The notes under the pieces were generated by a model. It was not told the origin of the DNA. It worked only from the letters and a program-made list of their open reading frames with translations, and searched no databases. This document shows positions 62,101 to 64,000 of a stretch of 64,000 bases of DNA, one piece after another; the stretch's first letter is position 1; the number at the start of each line of letters is the position of its first letter. Source of the DNA: Siphonodentalium dalli (Eukaryota > Mollusca > Scaphopoda > Gadilida > Siphonodentaliidae). A program made the translations under genes and the position numbers. The stretch is from assembly GCA_032622095.1 (NCBI GenBank), contig CP136065.1:205510151-205574150 (forward strand), given 5' to 3'.

Positions 62101-62324
62101 CCCCCCCCCAAACTCGTTGCGGGGGGGGGGGGGGGTATAATAATTTCTTGTGTGTGGGGGGGGGGGGGGGTATAGGTTAAATATACACATGTGACACATG
62201 CTAAACCTAAACATTCTGTCATAATTATATATCAATCTTTTTATCCACAGAAATCATTGCCGAAAGGATACGACAATTGTGCCTTCTTCTTGTGGTTTTA
62301 TACCTACTTCACTGAGAATAACAA
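37962..62324 (+). CDS. Voltage-sensing phosphatase (VSP/TPTE family), 12 coding exons, 3' end beyond window
   Basis: A membrane enzyme that couples a voltage sensor to a PTEN-like phosphoinositide phosphatase, so depolarisation triggers PIP dephosphorylation at the plasma membrane (known for the family). I joined 37962-38134, 39641-39844, 41381-41506, 43685-43851, 44892-44956, 45727-45787, 47437-47518, 50163-50313, 51507-51693, 54548-54645, 56841-56936 and 62251-62324. The total is 1484 nt, or 494 residues plus two bases, with consistent phase at every junction. Visible domains: acidic cytosolic N-terminus 1-57; S1 about 74-93; S2 103-124; S3 134-155; S4 with Arg168, 174, 177, 180 and 183; basic linker with KRR at 207-209; phosphatase with DHN (Asp286) and [10 protein letters not shown] (His317, Cys318, Arg324); C2 from about 390. 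Ci-VSP is 576 aa, so roughly 60-80 C2 residues are missing to the right. The loop has GK where human TPTE has TD, so activity is expected. Family assignment is very secure; activity is inference. Confidence 0.95.
38254..38627. mobile_element. piggyBac-like MITE with paired hairpins (VSP intron 1)
   Basis: TTAACCCTTTACCCAAC / GTTGGGTAAAGGGTTAA with intact TTAA at both ends. Two inverted hairpin cores are separated by about 50 bp. It is the best-preserved copy of the family at 1944 and 5254. Confidence 0.9.
38718..38790. mobile_element. AGATCATG-family element, internally deleted
   Basis: TAGATCATGCTATGAACCTC and GAGACTCATGGCATGATCTA ends only about 70 bp apart. Confidence 0.7.
38791..39640. 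other. VSP intron 1, right part
   Basis: A poly-C tract at 38859-38879, otherwise unremarkable AT-rich intron. Confidence 0.6.
39641..39844 (+). CDS. VSP exon 2: S1 and S2 of the voltage sensor
   Basis: Acceptor ATTTTGTTTCAG precedes 39641 and donor GTGAGT follows 39844, phase 2 on both sides. It encodes residues 58-125. S1 contains Asp84 within the hydrophobic run, and S2 carries Glu117 and Arg121, the sort of charged countercharge positions expected in a voltage sensor. The extracellular S1-S2 loop is short (QQTCVANNG). Confidence 0.95.
39877..40353. mobile_element. TTAA-type MITE (GGATTCT family, inverted) with nested GCGGCCATATTGG element
   Basis: Reverse-complement order of the blocks in 7803-8058, interrupted at about 39930-40180 by a palindromic element with CTCGCGGCCATATTGGATCC and GTAGCATTAAAACCACGG arms. 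A poly-C tract at 40258-40277 sits inside the host. Confidence 0.7.
40505..40990. mobile_element. GGATTCT-family MITE interrupted by a GATTAATCAAGATAG array
   Basis: The left part TTAACCCTCTCGTTACTAAT ... AGCAGACAACAAA is interrupted by a block bounded by GGAACCGCCACA and TGTGGCGGTTC. That block is filled with alternating TTGATTAATCAAGATAGTAA units on both strands (about 40690-40935). Confidence 0.65.
41381..41506 (+). CDS. VSP exon 3: S3 of the voltage sensor
   Basis: Acceptor GCACACGCAG and donor GTGAGC, phase 2 on both sides. It encodes residues 126-167, with the family-typical motif [18 protein letters not shown] (Asp135 and Asp138 near the inner end of S3). The end of the exon encodes the short S3-S4 loop ending in NNYA and leaves AG as the first two bases of the outermost S4 arginine codon. 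Confidence 0.94.
41570..43480 (+). repeat. 30-bp minisatellite in VSP intron 3, about 60 units
   Basis: Unit TGTATTATTTGATGGAGTGT + GGTATTGCAT with mutated edges. The centre (42150-42980) shows a higher-order period: two or three plain units followed by a GGGTGGGGTTTCGCATCGT-type and a TGTGATGTGGTATCACATCG-type variant. The 10-codon period yields open frames on both strands that are not genes. Confidence 0.95.
43685..43851 (+). CDS. VSP exon 4: S4 sensor helix and VSD-phosphatase linker
   Basis: Acceptor TCATTCTGCAG and perfect donor GTAAGT, phases 2 and 1. It encodes residues 168-223. The S4 arginines are spaced 6-3-3-3 (Arg168, 174, 177, 180, 183), the same spacing I recall for Ci-VSP R217, R223, R226, R229 and R232. 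The phosphoinositide-binding linker follows, with [20 protein letters not shown] nearly identical to the TPTE version. The reading frame is open upstream of the acceptor, but that part has no family similarity. Confidence 0.95.
43852..44891. other. VSP intron 4; nothing recognised
   Basis: A plain intron between the S4 exon and the phosphatase start; open frames here lack support. Confidence 0.6.
44892..44956 (+). CDS. VSP exon 5: start of phosphatase domain
   Basis: Acceptor TTTATTTCAG and donor GTAACA, phases 1 and 0. It encodes residues 224-244 with the family-typical motif [20 protein letters not shown], followed by I-K. This short exon is the source of three degraded or intact tandem copies that follow within 310 bp (45001-45266). 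Confidence 0.94.
45001..45266 (+). repeat. Tandem duplicates of VSP exon 5 (one open, one truncated, one with a stop)
   Basis: Three further copies of exon 5 plus its donor and about 45 bp of downstream intron. The first (45001-45035) keeps only the 3' part of the exon. The second (45061-45119) is preceded by TTATAG and ends in the same GTAACA donor. It is 59 nt instead of 65, so it keeps frame when spliced to exons 4 and 6 and would simply lose Glu-Arg at the junction. The third (about 45169-45227) has an in-frame TAG and a damaged donor. Usage is unknown; the open copy has a poor pyrimidine tract. Confidence 0.85.
45727..45787 (+). CDS. VSP exon 6: phosphatase N-terminal part
   Basis: Acceptor CCTTTTTCAG, phases 0 and 1. 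It encodes residues 245-265 ([20 protein letters not shown]). Two donors overlap: GTACGT at 45788 and the better-looking GTAAGT at 45792. Only the first gives Ser266-Glu-Arg-Asp-Tyr across the junction, matching human TPTE NLCSERAYD. The second shifts frame and gives an immediate TGA. Confidence 0.92.
45801..45964. repeat. Foldback hairpin starting 13 bp after the exon 6 donor
   Basis: A near-perfect inverted repeat with arms of about 75 bp, closing on AACCCTTCGGGTT. It is flanked by TATA-rich sequence and looks like a small foldback MITE. In the pre-mRNA it would form a long hairpin next to the two competing exon 6 donors. Confidence 0.85.
45965..47436. other. VSP intron 6, right part
   Basis: Mostly unremarkable. 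47070-47345 holds a degenerate repeat of CCGGGATACACAC and CCTGCATAATAATTAT phrases in units of about 30 and 75 bp. Confidence 0.55.
47437..47518 (+). CDS. VSP exon 7: contains the DHN general-acid loop
   Basis: Acceptor CATCGACAG (weak pyrimidine tract) and donor GTAAGC, phases 1 and 2. It encodes residues 266-292, ending in [10 protein letters not shown]. Asp286 of DHN aligns with PTEN Asp92, the proposed general acid or its equivalent. It lies 32 residues before Cys318, the same spacing I recall for Ci-VSP D331 and C363. Confidence 0.94.
47868..47990 (+). repeat. GACAGACGG-terminated dispersed repeat
   Basis: Same layout as 37375-37500 (CGTTATAACTTCCGCC, CACCACACCAAATTTGGTTG, GGACAGACGGGCGGGCAGAC). 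It lies directly before the intron 7 minisatellite. Confidence 0.75.
48010..49725 (+). repeat. 34-bp-period minisatellite in VSP intron 7, about 50 units
   Basis: Main unit TGTGTGAACGTACACCGCCA + GCTCATACACAGTC (34 bp), mixed with 30-31-bp variants such as GTGAACGTACACCCCAACTC. The variants recur in blocks, indicating higher-order amplification. Open frames on both strands are by-products. Confidence 0.95.
50163..50313 (+). CDS. VSP exon 8: catalytic P-loop
   Basis: Acceptor TTGTCTTCCCCAG and donor GTGTGT, phases 2 and 0. It encodes residues 293-343. The CX5R signature [12 protein letters not shown] is complete, with nucleophile Cys318, Arg324 and Thr325. Gly320 matches the Gly of Ci-VSP (G365) rather than Ala126 of PTEN, a position known to influence substrate choice. 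Human TPTE, which is inactive, has TD in place of KG here. Confidence 0.97.
50617..50742. repeat. 126-bp foldback in VSP intron 8
   Basis: ACAACGAGTCCTCAGTTTAT and its complement ATAAACTGGGGACGAGTTGT close on a GGTCTCGACCGAGCC loop. Confidence 0.85.
51507..51693 (+). CDS. VSP exon 9: end of phosphatase, TI/gating loop, start of C2; GC donor
   Basis: Acceptor ATTATGTTACAG; the donor is CAG|GCAAGT, a GC-AG intron, phases 0 and 1. It encodes residues 344-405: [12 protein letters not shown], the loop [16 protein letters not shown], a basic stretch ([14 protein letters not shown]) that begins the C2 domain, and ESIT. The next GT downstream (GTACTT) would put exon 10 out of frame, so the GC donor is required. 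Gln366 replaces the Glu found in Ci-VSP and TPTE. Confidence 0.94.
51988..52625. mobile_element. TIR element in VSP intron 9
   Basis: TTTAGTCCATGTCTCCTTCT ... AAACCAGCTAGTG at the left is mirrored by CACTAGCTGGTTTACG ... GAAACATGGACTA at the right; inner blocks CTCTTCTATATAGCGGAC / GTCCGCTATAGAAGAG also pair. Confidence 0.75.
52626..54547. other. VSP intron 9, right part
   Basis: Contains the GGCGTTGGCGGTGGGTAT repeat (53130-53215) shared with 33400-33480, and TAAACATAAAGAGCGTTCTT phrases shared with 27690-27780. No exon recognised. Confidence 0.5.
54548..54645 (+). CDS. VSP exon 10: C2 domain strands
   Basis: Acceptor ACAACAATCAG and donor GTAAGT, phases 1 and 0. It encodes residues 406-438, [18 protein letters not shown], then [15 protein letters not shown]. 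This closely resembles the GVGxGxGSD...ECxF...NCK pattern of the Ciona enzyme's C2 domain. A dual-hairpin MITE begins about 32 bp after the donor. Confidence 0.93.
54678..55045. mobile_element. Paired-hairpin MITE, TTTACCCTGTGCC ends (VSP intron 10)
   Basis: Two inverted copies of the ATGCATTCTC hairpin core bracketed by TTACCCTGTGCC and GGCACAGGGTAA. The spacer contains CTGCAGGGAGCCCCACGCAT and is shared with the 55876 and 60721 copies. No TTAACCCTTT outer ends here. Confidence 0.85.
55605..55854 (+). repeat. 25-bp tandem repeat, 10 units
   Basis: ATTATAACTCCGAGTGTCCG + GTGAC repeated in exact register with a single C-to-T change in one unit; near-identity suggests very recent expansion. 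Confidence 0.97.
55876..56336. mobile_element. Paired-hairpin element with TGTGACCCGCCATATC outer TIRs
   Basis: Outer arms of about 40 bp (CCCGCCATATCAAATCCAGT ... CGGGATT) enclose the same TTACCCTGTGCC paired-hairpin module as 54678-55045. This shows the module in a third kind of outer end. Confidence 0.88.
56841..56936 (+). CDS. VSP exon 11: C2 domain strands
   Basis: Acceptor GCATTCATTTTTCAG and donor GTAAGC, phase 0 on both sides. It encodes residues 439-470 ([20 protein letters not shown], then [12 protein letters not shown]), corresponding to the C2 stretch before the conserved PKGYDNC motif. A 4.1-kb composite transposon begins 18 bp after the donor. Confidence 0.93.
57005..58872. mobile_element. 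1.87-kb TIR element, dimer copy 1
   Basis: Starts AGCCGTAATTTCGCTAAAAT and ends ATTCGGATTT-like GGATTTTAGCGAAATAACGC, an imperfect inverted repeat. Flanked by CTG (57002-57004) and CAG (58873-58875). It contains a poly-G tract and a conserved short frame starting [10 protein letters not shown], too short to call a protein. No transposase recognised. Confidence 0.8.
58876..60720. mobile_element. 1.85-kb TIR element, dimer copy 2
   Basis: Nearly identical to 57005-58872 apart from small indels and scattered substitutions. Flanked by CAG and CTG (60721-60723). The two copies share one three-base junction. Confidence 0.85.
61531..61580 (+). repeat. Interstitial telomere-like repeat
   Basis: TAACCCTAACCCTAACCCCC and degenerate continuation. 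The TTAGGG-type telomere repeat (here its complement) is usual for animals outside arthropods. Confidence 0.8.
61595..62175 (+). repeat. AAAAGCTCGGACAAAATT repeat, three units, with GACGGACAGACGG end and poly-C/poly-G hairpin
   Basis: Units carry AAAAGC(A/T)CGGACAAAATTA, TAAGTCGAAAAA-GGGG and AACTCCACCAAAAAA. The block ends in CACGGACGGACAGACGGACG, then a run of C facing runs of G (62099-62172) that can fold back. Confidence 0.8.
62251..62324 (+). CDS. VSP exon 12: C2 domain, [10 protein letters not shown] motif
   Basis: Acceptor CTTTTTATCCACAG and donor GTAAGA, phases 0 and 2. It encodes residues 471-494 ([20 protein letters not shown], then TENN), almost identical to the Ci-VSP/TPTE segment that precedes NKLYLPxNELDN. 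The codon split at AA| implies that the last exon(s) lie right of the window. I found no LYLPxNELDN-coding exon between 62325 and 64000. Confidence 0.94.
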
Positions 62325-62552
62325 GTAAGATATATTATTATATATAACAAGTAAGATATATTATTATATATATAACAAGTAAGATATATTATTATATATA
62401 TAACAAGTAAGATTTATTATATATATAACAAGTAAGATATATTATTATATATAAAAAGTAATATATTATTATATACAAAAACAAGTAAGATATATTATTA
62501 TCTATATAACAAGTAAAATATATAATTATATATAAAACAAGTAAGATATATT
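62321..62552 (+). repeat. Minisatellite built from the exon 12 donor
   Basis: About eight units of AACAAGTAAGATATATTATT + ATATATAT. The first unit contains the last coding bases AACAA and the functional GTAAGA donor; most later units repeat the complete AACAA|GTAAGA site. Confidence 0.9.
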
Positions 62553-62557
62553 TTTGT

Positions 62558-63035
62558 CCCCCGACGTTCTGAAAGAAAAGGGGGACTATAGAAACGGGAT
62601 CCGTCTGTCCGTTCGTCCGTCCGTCACACTTTTGAGTACCTTCATGGTTTAATCATCTCCTCCTACATATTTCATCCCAGAGATTTGAAACTTCAGAATA
62701 TTGTTGCCCATATATTGAAGATGTGCAGCATGTATATAGATGACGGAACAAATATTTTTTGACGGAGTTATTAACCCTTTACGATTTAGAAAATTTCAAC
62801 ATTTTTTATAATTTTCTGTATGAGGGTACCTTCATGGTGTAATCAACTCCTCTTACAGTTTTGATCGTAGATTTTTGAAACTTCAGAGTATTGTTACCCA
62901 CATATTGGAGATGTGCAACATCTATATAGATGACGGAATGTTTTTGTTTTTTACGGAGTTATTAACCCTTTTCGACTTAAAATTTCTTTAACAAAGCGGC
63001 ATCGACTTGCCACGTTGTCGGGGGACACTGTGGTC
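62558..63035. mobile_element. GTCCCCCGAC-ended element
   Basis: GTCCCCCGACGTTCTGAAAG ... at the left and CACGTTGTCGGGGGAC at the right form short inverted ends. The interior has two copies of a block of about 180 bp with TACCTTCATGG-TAATCA, TGAAACTTCAGA and GACGGAGTTATTAACCC. Confidence 0.65.
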
Positions 63036-63186
63036 GGCTGACCTTTTATTATATATAAAACAAGTGAGATATTAGATATATAATTTGACATTATGTAATA
63101 TAGTTGGCAACACCATTTCTTGGCACAACTAGATTCGGGTTAAATGTACATTAAGAGTTACCTACTCTTCCTGTATCGTATACATT

Positions 63187-63705
63187 ATTTACAATAAACG
63201 TGTCGATTGCTATAACTTTATTACCTTATCGATTGTCATAGAGTCTACAGTATTTACAATAAACGAGTCGATTGATATCAATGTATTACCTTATCGGTTG
63301 TCATAGTGTCTACATTATTTACAATACACGAGTCGATTGATATCAATGTATTACCTTATCGATTGTCATAGAGTCTACACTATTTACAATAAACGAGTCG
63401 ATTGATATCAATGTATTACCTTATCGGTTGTCATAGTGTCTACATTATTTACAATAAATGAGTCGATTGATATCAGTTTATTACCTTATCGGTGGTCATA
63501 GTGTCTACATTATTTACAATAAATGAGTCGATTGATATCAATGTATTACCTTATCGATTGTCATAGAGTCTACACTATTTACAATAAACGAGTCGATTGA
63601 TATCAATGTATTACCTTATCGGTTGTCATAGTGTCTACATTATTTACAATAACTGAGTCGATTGATATCAATGTATTACCTTATCGGTTGTCATATTGTA
63701 GGCAG
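63187..63705 (+). repeat. 65-bp tandem repeat, about 8 units
   Basis: Unit TATTACCTTATCGATTGTCA + TAGAGTCTACACTATTTACA + ATAAACGAGTCGATTGATAT + CAATG. Units alternate between a GATTGTCATAGAG and a GGTTGTCATAGTG version, suggesting a 130-bp higher-order unit. Confidence 0.95.
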
Positions 63706-63818
63706 ATCTAGAGGGACATTAACAATTATTCTAAAGATAACAACAACAAAAATCCACTAAAATATCCCACGATGTGATCGCCATCGGTATTCAGCTAACC
63801 CGATGCGTACGATTGACA

Positions 63819-64000
63819 TATAAGCTCTGTCGCTGAGTTGCGGCCATATTGGATCCATCCAGGCCCGTTCCGTTTTCTTAGTGCTACAGGTCAAAGTTCC
63901 GGAGTAGAATTCCATATATGGATTTCATGAATATTCAAAAGCTCCATATATGGAATGCTGCTCAAGAACTTTGACCTGTATAGCACTAAAAAACGGAACG
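63819..64000. mobile_element. GCGGCCATATTGGATCC palindromic element, cut by window end
   Basis: Same family as the insert at about 39930-40180: GCGGCCATATTGGATCCATC, TAGTGCTACAGGTCAAAGTT and their complements, with CCATATATGGA near the centre. The right end is missing. Confidence 0.8.

Noticed and set aside
1-64000. tRNA, rRNA or bacterial-type operon features
   Set aside because: No cloverleaf with T-loop consensus, rRNA-like block or Shine-Dalgarno-led gene series was seen on either strand.

Overview
This is animal (metazoan) nuclear DNA: AT-rich, intron-containing and crowded with small transposable elements and minisatellites. It contains no bacterial operons, rRNA or tRNA that I can recognise. 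Signs of a marine invertebrate, possibly a mollusc or another lophotrochozoan, are the 'GGGCCATAACTC' repeats that end in GACAGACGGACA runs, long poly-G/poly-C tracts, a TTAGGG-type interstitial telomeric patch, and an invertebrate-type voltage-sensing phosphatase. The taxonomic guess is inference and is weak.

Two genes are recognised, arranged head to head about 18 kb apart. (1) On the minus strand, two coding exons (19619-19490, then 15273-15101) encode the N-terminal half of a KIND domain like that of PTPN13/FRMPD2 proteins. The rest of that gene runs off the left edge. (2) On the plus strand, twelve coding exons from 37962 to 62324 encode the first 494 residues of a voltage-sensing phosphatase (VSP/TPTE family). 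In order these are a four-helix voltage sensor with five S4 arginines, a basic linker, a PTEN-like phosphatase with an intact catalytic loop, and most of a C2 domain. All splice phases agree. The last C2 exon(s) lie beyond the right edge. A third, unrecognised two-exon mini-gene (62-73 aa) is proposed on the minus strand at 31527-31238.

Layout: 1-15100 is intron or 3' territory of the KIND gene, full of MITEs plus a 31-bp minisatellite (10100-10950). 15101-19619 holds the two KIND exons. 19620-37961 is the intergenic interval, with nested MITEs, a foldback array of a GCGCTTAAGCGC palindrome, the 3' end of a dead LINE, the mini-gene and a 34-bp satellite of about 57 copies (35303-37256) that ends 0.7 kb before the VSP start codon. 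37962-64000 is the VSP gene; its introns carry a 30-bp minisatellite (intron 3), a duplicated coding exon (intron 5), a second 34-bp-period minisatellite (intron 7) and a tandem dimer of a 1.85-kb terminal-inverted-repeat element (intron 11).

The points most worth following up are these: the VSP has Gln where Ci-VSP and TPTE have the gating-loop Glu; an in-frame duplicate of the linker exon; two overlapping 5' splice sites at exon 6, one of which would truncate the enzyme before its catalytic cysteine; a GC-AG intron inside the C2 domain; a minisatellite apparently grown from a splice donor; and a modular hairpin core shared by several TTAA-flanked, piggyBac-like MITE families, with empty sites that let target duplications be read directly.
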